Assembly (NCBI GenBank): GCA_038237435.1
Contig: JBBRYT010000003.1
Span: 62,001-126,000 of the forward strand
Source of the DNA: JACCTI01 sp038237435
Lineage (GTDB): Bacteria; Verrucomicrobiota; Verrucomicrobiia; Chthoniobacterales; UBA10450
DNA: 64,000 nucleotides
Direction of reading: 5' to 3'
The number at the start of each line of letters is the position of its first letter. The stretch's first letter is position 1. The notes beneath the pieces were generated by a model. The model saw nothing but the letters and a program-made list of their open reading frames with translations. It made no database searches and was not told where the DNA came from. Position numbers and translations under genes: made by a program. This document shows positions 25,063-33,002 of the stretch, in pieces.

Positions 25063-25097
25063 CTACCTTCGTTCTACCGGCCGGCGCGGCGAAAGCT

Positions 25098-25400
25098 TCA
25101 AGCCTGCTTCTTCTTCTTTGGCGTAGCTGTCGGGCTCGCGTTCTTACCACCGCCGTTGCCCTCACATTGCTGCTTCGCCTTGTCGCATTTTTGCATGCAC
25201 ACCTTATAGGCCTGTTCGCAGCGACCCGGGTCGCTACCGCCTGCTTTGCAATGGTATTGCACGTTCGTACAGTCGTCGACGCAGCTCTTGTGCTTCTCCT
25301 CGCACGTCTCGACCTTGGCCGCGAACGCCATCATCATACACCCCATCAGAACCAGTACTGCCGCAGATATTTTTGTTTTCACGCCTGATATCCTTCGCAT
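25098..25400 (-). CDS. Secreted protein with duplicated C-x6-C-x3-C-x6-C motif
   Basis: The 100-residue product begins MRRISGVKTKISAAVLVLMG with a signal peptide ending near MAFAAK. The mature part has eight Cys in two identical spacings: C-EEKHKS-C-VDD-C-TNVQYH-C, nine residues, then C-EQAYKV-C-MQK-C-DKAKQQ-C. This looks like two helical hairpins each closed by two disulfides, of the twin-CX3C type. The tail is Asn/Gly/Pro/Lys-rich. ATG 25400 is preferred over an earlier in-frame start because it leads directly into the signal peptide. It converges with kynU. Function unknown. Confidence 0.65.
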   Translation of the reverse strand: MRRISGVKTKISAAVLVLMGCMMMAFAAKVETCEEKHKSCVDDCTNVQYHCKAGGSDPGRCEQAYKVCMQKCDKAKQQCEGNGGGKNASPTATPKKKKQA

Positions 25401-25485
25401 TTTGCGCCGGCCGTCCAGTAGAACTTGACCGAAACTGCGCATGGCTTCTCGCTCTTTCTCCGCCCTCGGGCGCCCAAACGAGAGC

Positions 25486-25902
25486 TTAGCTAAGCAGTTG
25501 CTTGACGCACTGGATCAGGCCGCTGATCGGGAACGGTTTTACCAGGAACTTCACTTCCTGTTCGATGAGGAAATGCCTGACTTGCGGATCGGTCGCGTAA
25601 CCGGTGATGAAGATGAACGAATCGGCCAGGTTGGGCCGAAGTTTTTGCGCGCAAAGATAGAATTCGTCTCCGCGGACATGAGGCATTTTTAGATCGCAGA
25701 TGACTGCGTCGTAGGCGTGCGTCTTGACCTTGAGCAAAGCCTCCTCGCCATCAAAGGCCACATCCACCAGGAAATTTTCGTCCGCCAGAATCCACTGCAG
25801 CGCAGTAGCAAGTTGTTGGTCGTCGTCCACCACCAGAATTGCCTTCAACGTCAGCTCGTGGCTGCGGCGCTGCGTGTTGTCCGGTTGCGGCTCGGGGTTC
25901 AT
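25486..25902 (-). CDS. Stand-alone response-regulator receiver protein
   Basis: The 138-residue product is a single receiver domain. ILVVDDDQQLATALQW contains the acidic pair, VICDLKMPHVRGDEF holds the phosphoacceptor Asp, FIFITGYA has the conserved Thr, and VKFLVKPFPISGL has the Lys-Pro. There is no output domain, so it works like CheY/Spo0F by protein contact. No histidine kinase is adjacent. A short basic N-terminal tail precedes the domain. Confidence 0.88.
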   Translation of the reverse strand: MNPEPQPDNTQRRSHELTLKAILVVDDDQQLATALQWILADENFLVDVAFDGEEALLKVKTHAYDAVICDLKMPHVRGDEFYLCAQKLRPNLADSFIFITGYATDPQVRHFLIEQEVKFLVKPFPISGLIQCVKQLLS

Positions 25903-26028
25903 TTACCGGATGCAATCTTAGCAGTGATGGTGCCATCCGTCTCGCGAAGCGGCCAGTCGGCGAAGTTCGAACCAAGATTTCATGGCGTTTCTTTCGGTGC
26001 GGCTTAGGGTCATGACTCACTCAAACCC

Positions 26029-26404
26029 ATGAAATACGCCATCATTATCGCTCGAGTCCTGCTCGGACTCATGTTTGTCGTCTTCGGTTCCAACGCCTTT
26101 CTGCACTTCATTCCCATGCCGCAAATGGAAGGGCCGGCCGGCGCTTTCATGGGCGCATTATTTACGAGCGGCTACGATCTACGCCATCGCAGCGCTGCAG
26201 GTGATCGGCGGACTGCTACTCTTGTTAGGCACGCGCTTTGTCGCGCTGGGCCTGACTCTGCTTGGTCCGGTTATTGTGAACGTCGTGCTTTATCACATCT
26301 TTCTCGACCGGAATGGTCTGCCGGTCGCCTTTGTCGTTCTCCTTCTCTCGCTTTTCCTCCTGTGGATTTATCGCTTCAAATTCCCCAACATCTTTCAGAT
26401 CTAG
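26029..26404 (+). pseudogene. DoxX-like membrane protein gene with a frameshift
   Basis: The first frame from ATG 26029 reads MKYAIIIARVLLGLMFVVFG, then FIPMPQMEGPAGAFMGALFTSGY. At about 26178 the coding potential moves to another frame, which continues YAIAALQVIGGLLLLLGTRF and ends KFPNIFQI at 26404. Joined, they give a complete four-helix DoxX/SURF4-type protein of about 125 residues, so a single-base indel separates the halves. It is either a recent pseudogene or a sequencing error. An exact copy of the repeated word follows (26404-26413), then the kynurenine monooxygenase gene. Confidence 0.8.
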
Positions 26405-26422
26405 CCTAACGAGTCCTGAGCG

Positions 26423-27739
26423 GTGACACGATTCACCCTCATCGGTAGTGGTCTCGCCGGCGGATTGCTGGCCGCTTACCTCGGAAAACGAGGTGAAGCA
26501 GTCCAGCTTTACGAAAGGAGAGCGGATCCGCGCGCTGGTAACTTTGTCGGCGGACGCTCGATTAATCTCGCCTTGTCGCGGCGCGGTATTCATGCCTTGG
26601 AGCAGTTGGGTATTGCCGGCGAAGTTTTGCAGCACGCCATTCCGATGCGCGGCCGCATGATTCACGATAAGTCCGGCGAGCTACATTTCAGTCCTTACGA
26701 TCGAGACCCTGACAAGTGCATTAACTCGATCGGCCGGGCCGCGCTTAACACGTCAGTGATCGAAGCCGCGCTGCGTTATCCGAGCGTGCGCGTTCATTTC
26801 AATTCTAAGTGCACAGGTGTCGATCTCGACTCAGCTACTGCTCACATGGTTAACACTGAAACCTCTCAACAAATTGCTGCTTCTGGCGATGCAGTCATAG
26901 GCGTCGATGGTGCCTTCTCCGCCGTGCGTCAATCCATGCAGCTCAAAGGCCTGCGATTCGACGAGAGTTACCTGGCTCACGGTTACAAGGAACTAACCAT
27001 TCCGCCCGCGCCGGGCGGTTCGTGGCAGATGGAAAAAAACGCGCTCCATATCTGGCCACGGAAGAGTTTCATGATGATCGCGCTGCCTAACCCCGACGGC
27101 TCATTTACATGCACACTTTTTTGGGAATTTGAAGGACCACGCAGCTTCGCCACGACAAAGAGCGACGACGATGTTCGTCGTTTCTTCGAGACCGAATTTC
27201 CAGATGCCGTTCCGCTCATGCCTGCGTTAGTAAATGAGTTCCACGAAAACCTTACTGGTTCATTGGTCACTATTCGATGCGCTCCGTGGACCTACAAAGA
27301 TAAGGTCGCATTAGTAGGCGACGCCGCCCATGCTGTGGTTCCTTTCTACGGTCAAGGCATGAACGCTGCCTTCGAAGACTGCGTTGTTCTCGACCAATGT
27401 CTAGCGCAGTTTCCCCATGACCGTGAACGCGCTTTTAAAGAATATTTCTCGAGGCGGAAAAAGAACGCTGATGCCCTGGCCGATCTCGCGGTGCAAAACT
27501 TTATCGAGATGCGCGATAAGACAGCCTCACGCATTTTTCGTGCGAAAAAGAAGCTCGATCACGCGCTGGAAGGCCTGCTGTCCGGCCTTTACCTCCCGCT
27601 TTACACCATGGTAAGTTTCACCCGAATTCCTTATGCGGAAGCGGCCCGTCGCGCGCGCCGTCAGGACAAGATTGTCTACACCGCGCTTCTCTTCCTGCTG
27701 GCGTCGATCCTGGCGCTTCTTATTCTGACGATCCGATAA
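26423..27739 (+). CDS. kmo: Kynurenine 3-monooxygenase
   Basis: The 438-residue product from GTG 26423 is an FAD-dependent aromatic hydroxylase. It has the dinucleotide-binding GSGLAGGLLAAYLGKRG, family-specific GGRSINLALSRRGIHALEQLG, and the second FAD motif ALVGDAAHAVVPFYGQGMNAAFEDC. A C-terminal hydrophobic helix (TALLFLLASILALLILTIR) matches the membrane anchor of KMO. It converts kynurenine to 3-hydroxykynurenine using NADPH and O2, feeding kynureninase. It is separated from kynU by a small Cys-rich gene, a receiver gene and the frameshifted DoxX gene. Confidence 0.92.
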   Translation: MTRFTLIGSGLAGGLLAAYLGKRGEAVQLYERRADPRAGNFVGGRSINLALSRRGIHALEQLGIAGEVLQHAIPMRGRMIHDKSGELHFSPYDRDPDKCINSIGRAALNTSVIEAALRYPSVRVHFNSKCTGVDLDSATAHMVNTETSQQIAASGDAVIGVDGAFSAVRQSMQLKGLRFDESYLAHGYKELTIPPAPGGSWQMEKNALHIWPRKSFMMIALPNPDGSFTCTLFWEFEGPRSFATTKSDDDVRRFFETEFPDAVPLMPALVNEFHENLTGSLVTIRCAPWTYKDKVALVGDAAHAVVPFYGQGMNAAFEDCVVLDQCLAQFPHDRERAFKEYFSRRKKNADALADLAVQNFIEMRDKTASRIFRAKKKLDHALEGLLSGLYLPLYTMVSFTRIPYAEAARRARRQDKIVYTALLFLLASILALLILTIR

Positions 27740-27754
27740 TTTCATATTACCTTT

Positions 27755-29119
27755 ATGAAAACAGCCTTACTCTTATTTTTGCTGCTTGACCTGCTCTGGC
27801 CGCGGGCGATGCAAGCGTATGGTCCTCTTGGCCATCAAGTGGTGGGAGCGATCGCGGATGAGAAGCTCGCTGGCACGCCGGCCGGTAAGAAGGTAGCGGA
27901 AATGCTGGACGGTCTTACTTTGCAGAAGGCTGCTCTTGTTGCCGATGAAATCAAAGGCTGGGACAAGAAGGGAGCCGACGATCCTGGTATCTTTCACTAT
28001 AGCTCTCGTCCGCGCATCGATACGCAGCTCCGCGCCTTTTGGCATGCCAATCCGCCGACTAAAGATAAGGATTCCAGCGTGCCATCGCATCATTGGTTTC
28101 ATTATACCGATGTGCCGATCCTCAACCCGGAGAAATACGCCGATGGTAAGATCGGACGGAGTGAGTGGGACATTGTCCACATGATGCGCTACTGCATCGC
28201 GGTCCTGCGTGGCGAAGAACCGGAAGAGAACGCGCGCAAGATTACCAAGCCGATAGCTGTTATCCTGCTGGCACACTACGTCGGCGATATTCATCAGCCC
28301 TTGCATGTAGGCGCAGAGTATTTTGATGGCACGGGTAAGCCGGCAGATCCAGAGAAGGGAGGCACAGATTTCGCTGACCAGGGCGGCAATACTATAACGT
28401 TACCGGCGGTCGGTGGACACAAGAAGCTCCACGGATACTGGGACAATGATCCCGTAGTAGCTCTTCTTCCTGGTAGTTCGAATTCGATCGCAGCAAAGGA
28501 CGAACGACGCGCGACCAACGACGCTGTCATGCAGACCTTGGTGCTAAAGTTGGCCAAGGAAGAGCCAAAGGATTGGCGCCCACCGGCTCCGCTTAAACTT
28601 ACCGAATATCCGGAAGCCTGGGCCAACGAAATCCTGCCCATCGCTCGCGAGGCGCATGAACGTCTGCAGTTTCAAAACATGCACACCATCGTGCAGGAGG
28701 ACGAGACGCTGGCTGCGGGCAACGCCGCCGAGAAGCCGAATCCGACTAACTACCATGATTGGTCAACCGGCGTGGTCCGTGATGAGTTACACAAGGCTGG
28801 CTGGCGGTTGGCCGACTTACTGGAGAAAGCGTTACAACCACCAGGCACAAAGCCGTCGCCTACTCCTACTCCTACTCCTGCTACTAGTTCTACGGCTACC
28901 GTCGCGCCGGAAAGTAATTCTGCCACCCCCGCGCCCGCCCCCGAGCAACCCAAGACGGCTACGATTACTCAACCGGTTCCTATTCGAGTTCCTTATGGTT
29001 CAGCGCAAATACCGATTGGGACCAGATTACCCTATACGGTGCGCGGGCCGAACACAGTCCGGGTGCGTTACATGGGCGCGGAGTATGACGTGCCCATCAC
29101 ATCGACTGATGTGCATTAG
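27755..29119 (+). CDS. S1/P1-type nuclease with Pro-rich linker and extra C-terminal domain
   Basis: The 454-residue product has a signal peptide (MKTALLLFLLLDLLWPRAMQ) followed by YGPLGHQVVGAIA, the start of mature S1/P1 nucleases, although the usual N-terminal Trp is replaced by Tyr. Zinc ligands follow: the HYVGDIHQPLHVG block, FADQGGNTITL and LHGYWDND. These exported zinc enzymes cleave single-stranded DNA/RNA and 3'-mononucleotides. After residue about 360 comes a Pro/Thr linker encoded by a tandem CTACTC tract, then an Arg/Tyr/Pro-rich tail with alternating beta-like segments not found in the nuclease core. It converges with, and overlaps by 23 bases, the exporter gene. Confidence 0.87.
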   Translation: MKTALLLFLLLDLLWPRAMQAYGPLGHQVVGAIADEKLAGTPAGKKVAEMLDGLTLQKAALVADEIKGWDKKGADDPGIFHYSSRPRIDTQLRAFWHANPPTKDKDSSVPSHHWFHYTDVPILNPEKYADGKIGRSEWDIVHMMRYCIAVLRGEEPEENARKITKPIAVILLAHYVGDIHQPLHVGAEYFDGTGKPADPEKGGTDFADQGGNTITLPAVGGHKKLHGYWDNDPVVALLPGSSNSIAAKDERRATNDAVMQTLVLKLAKEEPKDWRPPAPLKLTEYPEAWANEILPIAREAHERLQFQNMHTIVQEDETLAAGNAAEKPNPTNYHDWSTGVVRDELHKAGWRLADLLEKALQPPGTKPSPTPTPTPATSSTATVAPESNSATPAPAPEQPKTATITQPVPIRVPYGSAQIPIGTRLPYTVRGPNTVRVRYMGAEYDVPITSTDVH

Positions 29120-30050
29120 TGTCAGCACTAGCTTTTTGAACCATAAAGACGGCCGCCATCAAAATAATGCCGGCGACAATTTGGTGTGGGTAAAGAGTAG
29201 CGTGAAAGAAGCACCAGGTTATGGCTACCGCGGCGAGTGTTTGTAGCATTTCAAAGTAACCGGCAGTGGAGGCGCGCGTTAGTCGCAATCCTTCGAAGTA
29301 AATGAGCAAGGGAAGCCCACCGGAAATAGAAGCCAGGAGTAGAAGCGCAACGATGGCTGTGCCGGCGTGAGTTTGGGCAGTTACGGGCCAGAGCGCCGCG
29401 GCGTTGACCTTATGGGAGGCCAGAAGAATAAACGTCATACAAACGAGGCCGACCAAGATACGCATACTTGAAGCTAACCGCAGCGACATACCGACCATCA
29501 CTCCACGCCCGGCCACGGTGGAAAGTCCCCAGAACAATGCGCAGATCAACGCGTAGGCGACACCCAGGTTAAGACCGGCTTGGGCGAAAGACACACCTAT
29601 GAGTGCGGGGTGCTCCACGGAAAGGAAAATGCCGGCGATGATCGCAATACCGGCATAAAGAAAGAAGCGCGGAGTAAGCCGATCGCCAAAGAGCACGAAC
29701 GCGCCTAAGGTTGATATAACCGGCTGGATGTTTAGGATGACGTTAACTACCGTCGGATTACCGTTCTTGAGTGCGAGGGTAAAAAAGACTGTGCCCACGG
29801 CCGAGCCGGCGAAGCCAGAGAAGATGAGATAGCACCAGGTTCGTCCCTCGATCTTGCGAAGTTCCTTCAGCCGCGGGATAAGAATGGGAAGGAACATGAG
29901 CAGAATAAGCGCGTGCTCCCCAAACACGATCACCTCCGCGTCGAAGAGATCGTTGAGTGGAATGCGCCAGGCGCTCTCGGTTCCCCATAAGGCTGCCCCT
30001 AGTCCTACCAGCCAAGGTCCATAGCTTGCGCGTCGCGGGGAAGCTTCCAT
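29097..30050 (-). CDS. EamA/DMT family transporter
   Basis: The 317-residue product has ten hydrophobic helices in two EamA repeats. The first covers about residues 12-140, containing SGFAGSAVGTVFFTLALKNG and VNVILNIQPVISTLGAFVLFG, the motif region typical of the family. The second covers about 165-300, with TRASTAGYFEMLQTLAAVAI. Such proteins export amino acids or other small metabolites; the substrate cannot be told. Codon use here is more AT-rich than in neighbours, and this part of the window contains no copy of the abundant word. Its 3' end overlaps the nuclease gene on the other strand. Confidence 0.83.
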   Translation of the reverse strand: MEASPRRASYGPWLVGLGAALWGTESAWRIPLNDLFDAEVIVFGEHALILLMFLPILIPRLKELRKIEGRTWCYLIFSGFAGSAVGTVFFTLALKNGNPTVVNVILNIQPVISTLGAFVLFGDRLTPRFFLYAGIAIIAGIFLSVEHPALIGVSFAQAGLNLGVAYALICALFWGLSTVAGRGVMVGMSLRLASSMRILVGLVCMTFILLASHKVNAAALWPVTAQTHAGTAIVALLLLASISGGLPLLIYFEGLRLTRASTAGYFEMLQTLAAVAITWCFFHATLYPHQIVAGIILMAAVFMVQKASADTNAHQSM

Positions 30051-30058
30051 AATCGAAC

Positions 30059-30478
30059 CTATCCTACAGCAGAAGCTCGCATTTTCGAGTAACCGCGCAG
30101 CATAAGTATTACTCCAAGAAGATTAAGTAATGGAGGTGGCAGGAGTAGTAGCCAACCTAGTTTAGTTAAAGAAGACGCGGCCACGATGTAGCAAATGTCA
30201 GTGAACAAATCAGAGAAACGAACCCCAGCGGTAATGACTAACCACACCGGTTTCTTCCGCCAGCATAACAAGGTAATAGCTTGAGCGAGCGCGAAAGCCA
30301 ACCATTGCCCGCCCGCTCGGCGGAGAAAGGCGGTCTCGAGAACAGTAAAGGTGGTTGTGTTATGAAAGAAGTGAAACCACATCTGAGGCGCGCACCAGCT
30401 CATGACGAAGAGGACGGAATCTTCGATTAATGCGACCCAGAGATAGACCAGGATTGCGATCTTAAGTGTGCGGTTCAT
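30059..30478 (-). CDS. Small multi-helix membrane protein
   Basis: The 139-residue product has four predicted helices: about residues 6-28 (KIAILVYLWVALIEDSVLFV), 58-75 (GQWLAFALAQAITLLC), 78-100 (VWLVITAGVRFSDLFTDI) and 108-128 (GWLLLLPPPLLNLLGVILML). No family is recognised. ATG 30478 overlaps the stop of the upstream cyclodeaminase-family gene by four bases, so the two are translationally coupled, which makes this start better than any earlier one. The EamA transporter gene follows nine bases later, giving a three-gene operon of cyclodeaminase-like enzyme, this protein and an exporter. Confidence 0.65.
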   Translation of the reverse strand: MNRTLKIAILVYLWVALIEDSVLFVMSWCAPQMWFHFFHNTTTFTVLETAFLRRAGGQWLAFALAQAITLLCWRKKPVWLVITAGVRFSDLFTDICYIVAASSLTKLGWLLLLPPPLLNLLGVILMLRGYSKMRASAVG

Positions 30479-31368
30479 CTTTCTTGTCTTACGACTCTTC
30501 GATAGACGAGATCCGCCGCGACTACATCCTCGATCGCCACACCGATTGATTTGTAGAGAGTAATATCTTCGTTGGATTCTCGAGCCGGCTTTGTGCCGGC
30601 CACGACTTCGCCCAGCTCGGCGAAGACCTGGCCCGCGGCGATGACGTCCCCGGATTCTTTCATAGCTGCTTCGCGCGACTCTACATAAAGGCGGGCGCGA
30701 TGAAGGACTTTGTCGTCGAGTTCGCGCCAGGTAGGACGCGTAGCGCCGACGGCATTGATGTGCTTCCCGGCTGATAACCATTCGCCTGAGAGAACAGGTG
30801 TGGTAGCGGAGGTCGCTACAACAATTATATCCGCTCCGCGCACCGCTTCTTCCGCGGAGGATTTCTCGGTGATGTGGAATTCCTCAGCGAACTTGCCGGC
30901 GTTACGCGGGCTCCAGACTCTTACTTCGCGAAAGTGCCTAACGAGTCGTAACGCCTCGAGATGACTGCGCGCTTGGACACCCGAGCCAAGGATGGCCAAG
31001 ACCGCGACCTCCTTCCGTGCAAGAAGATCGGTAGCCAGCGCCGAAACAGCGGCGGTGCGCATCTCCGTGATGAGGCGCCCATCCATCGTTACGAGTGGTT
31101 CGCCGGTTTCGGGCCGAAAGAGTTGGATAATGGCATGATGTGTCGGCACGCCCTGGTTGTTCGGATAGAAGGTGACGAGCTTAGCGCCGAGCGCTCGTCC
31201 GTACGCAGGCATAACGCCGAAGAATCCTTTGTGCTCGGCGATTGATAGGACCTGCCGCAATGGCTGCTGCACTTTGCCTAACGAGAGGTCGCGCATCGCT
31301 TCGCCCATGGCGGGAATCAGTTCCTCCATGCGCAAATGCGCGCGCACTTCATTTTCGGTCAGAAACAT
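30475..31368 (-). CDS. Ornithine cyclodeaminase / mu-crystallin family oxidoreductase
   Basis: The 297-residue product has MFLTENEVRAHLRMEELIPA at the N-terminus, MDGRLITEMRTAAVSALATD in the substrate region, the NAD-binding motif LAILGSGVQARSHLEAL, and WSPRNAGKFAEEF, INAVGATRPTWRELDD. These are the family blocks shared by ornithine cyclodeaminase, alanine dehydrogenase (archaeal), ketimine reductase and related imine reductases. I cannot assign the substrate; the residues distinguishing ornithine binding need alignment. It leads a three-gene minus-strand operon with a small membrane protein and an EamA exporter. Confidence 0.83.
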   Translation of the reverse strand: MFLTENEVRAHLRMEELIPAMGEAMRDLSLGKVQQPLRQVLSIAEHKGFFGVMPAYGRALGAKLVTFYPNNQGVPTHHAIIQLFRPETGEPLVTMDGRLITEMRTAAVSALATDLLARKEVAVLAILGSGVQARSHLEALRLVRHFREVRVWSPRNAGKFAEEFHITEKSSAEEAVRGADIIVVATSATTPVLSGEWLSAGKHINAVGATRPTWRELDDKVLHRARLYVESREAAMKESGDVIAAGQVFAELGEVVAGTKPARESNEDITLYKSIGVAIEDVVAADLVYRRVVRQER

Positions 31369-31460
31369 ATTTGGGTGGGCGCTTCGTCTTGTAACAAATT
31401 TGAAAACATTACAGGAACATCTTTCCCTCGCCTTGCGATTCGGATTTAGTCGCAGGTCAC

Positions 31461-32813
31461 ATGGGTTTCTTCGATCGAGAAAATACAGTCGCTCCTCCCG
31501 GCTATAATCGCTGGCTAGTTCCGCCGGCTGCGTTGGCGGTGCATCTGTCCATCGGACAGGTCTATGCCTTTAGTGTGTTCAAACTGCCGCTGACGAAAAT
31601 CATCGGCATCTCTAAGTCGGCGCCGGAAGATTGGTCGCAACCGTCGCTCGCCTGGATTTTTAGCCTGGCGATTTTCTTTCTCGGCGCCTCAGCCGCGATC
31701 TTCGGCAAATGGGTCGAGCGCGTCGGTCCGCGAAAGACCATGCTGGCGAGCGGTCTTTGTTTCAGCGGCGGATTTCTGATCGCGGCGCTCGGCGTTTCGC
31801 TCCACCAACTCTGGATCATTTACCTCGGTTACGGCGTGCTCGGCGGCTGCGGGCTCGGGCTCGGTTACATCTCGCCCGTCTCGACTTTGGTGAAATGGTT
31901 TCCCGATCGACCGGGCATGGCGACTGGAATGGCGATCATGGGTTTTGGCGGCGGTGCCTTTATCGGGTCGAACCTAAGTCTTCTGCTGATGGACCATTTC
32001 AAATCCGCCACCAACACCGGCGTGCTGCAAAGTTTCGTCGCGATGGGCCTGATTTATTTTTGCTTCATCCTTTTCGGATCGTTCATCGTGCGTGTGCCTG
32101 CGGAAAATTGGAAACCGGCCGGCTACGTCGCGCCGACGCATCAGCGCGGTTTGATTACGAGCGGAAACGTTGCGCTCGATCAAGCGTGGCGCACGCGCCA
32201 GTTCTGGTTCCTCTGGATTGTGCTTTGCTTTAACGTCACGGCTGGCATCGGAATTCTCGAGCAGGCCTCGCCCATGATTCAGGAAATGTTTGCCGGCAGA
32301 ATCACGGCGGCGGCGGCAGGTGGTTTCGTCGCGCTGCTGAGTTTGTTCAACATGGGTGGCCGATTCATTTGGTCGTCGCTGAGTGATTACACCGGACGCA
32401 AAACGATCTATGTCATCTACCTCTTGTTAGGCGCAATTTTGTATTGCCTTATTCCATTATCCGGCCACAGCGGCAGCGTCGCGTTTTTCGTCGGCGTCTG
32501 CGCTATCATCCTGAGCATGTATGGCGGCGGGTTCGCCACCATCCCCGCCTATCTGAAAGATCTTTTCGGAACGATGCAGGTCGGCGCGATTCACGGGCGA
32601 TTGCTGACCGCCTGGTCGGTCGCAGGAATTCTCGGGCCAGTGCTGGTCAATTACATTCGCGAACATCTGAAGAGTCAGGGCGCGACCGGGGTCGATCTCT
32701 ACGCCCCGACGATGTATTTAATGGCGGGCCTTTTGGTGATCGGATTGATTTGCAATCTACTCGTTAGGCCGGTGGATGAACGGTTTCACTACCGCGGGGA
32801 CGCAATGAAGTAA
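31461..32813 (+). CDS. MFS transporter, OFA (oxalate/formate antiporter-like) family
   Basis: The 450-residue product has twelve membrane helices with family-specific blocks: PAALAVHLSIGQVYAFSVFK in helix 1, GVLGGCGLGLGYISPVSTLV in helices 4-5, KWFPDRPGMATGMAIMGFGGG, and in the second half LLSLFNMGGRFIWSSLSDYTGRK. These are characteristic of the OFA subfamily, whose best-known member exchanges oxalate for formate in Oxalobacter. Other members carry lactate or pyruvate, so the substrate is uncertain. A small-subunit gene follows directly, and a formate-dehydrogenase-like molybdoenzyme gene after it, which supports a role in oxalate or formate exchange. Confidence 0.86.
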   Translation: MGFFDRENTVAPPGYNRWLVPPAALAVHLSIGQVYAFSVFKLPLTKIIGISKSAPEDWSQPSLAWIFSLAIFFLGASAAIFGKWVERVGPRKTMLASGLCFSGGFLIAALGVSLHQLWIIYLGYGVLGGCGLGLGYISPVSTLVKWFPDRPGMATGMAIMGFGGGAFIGSNLSLLLMDHFKSATNTGVLQSFVAMGLIYFCFILFGSFIVRVPAENWKPAGYVAPTHQRGLITSGNVALDQAWRTRQFWFLWIVLCFNVTAGIGILEQASPMIQEMFAGRITAAAAGGFVALLSLFNMGGRFIWSSLSDYTGRKTIYVIYLLLGAILYCLIPLSGHSGSVAFFVGVCAIILSMYGGGFATIPAYLKDLFGTMQVGAIHGRLLTAWSVAGILGPVLVNYIREHLKSQGATGVDLYAPTMYLMAGLLVIGLICNLLVRPVDERFHYRGDAMK

Positions 32814-32827
32814 CGGAACGAATTTTC

Positions 32828-32953
32828 ATGAACAAAGAAACGCAACCAGGGAGCAGCGCCATGCGGTTTTTGATTTACTGGACGGTGGTTGGTGTGCCGC
32901 TGGTCTGGGGCATTTGGACGACGGCGCTGAAGTTGAAAGCGCTTTTCGGATAA
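32828..32953 (+). CDS. Single-helix small subunit of OFA-family MFS transporter
   Basis: The 41-residue product (MNKETQPGSSAMRFLIYWTV, then VGVPLVWGIWTTALKLKALFG) is one membrane helix with short hydrophilic ends. Its pattern of a polar N-terminus, then a helix with a GVPLxWGxW motif, matches small proteins found just downstream of OFA-family transporters and annotated as MFS transporter small subunit. It lies 14 bases after the transporter stop. Too short for default gene finding. It presumably stabilises or modulates the antiporter. Confidence 0.7.
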   Translation: MNKETQPGSSAMRFLIYWTVVGVPLVWGIWTTALKLKALFG

Positions 32954-33002
32954 CGCTTTCAGTTTGCGCAATCGTTTCGCGCTTGCGAAACGTATTACCG
33001 GT

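Noticed and set aside
24885..25388. A hydrophobic 167-codon + strand frame at the end of kynU
   Set aside because: It is opposite the signal-peptide Cys-rich gene, whose duplicated Cys spacing is too regular to be chance.
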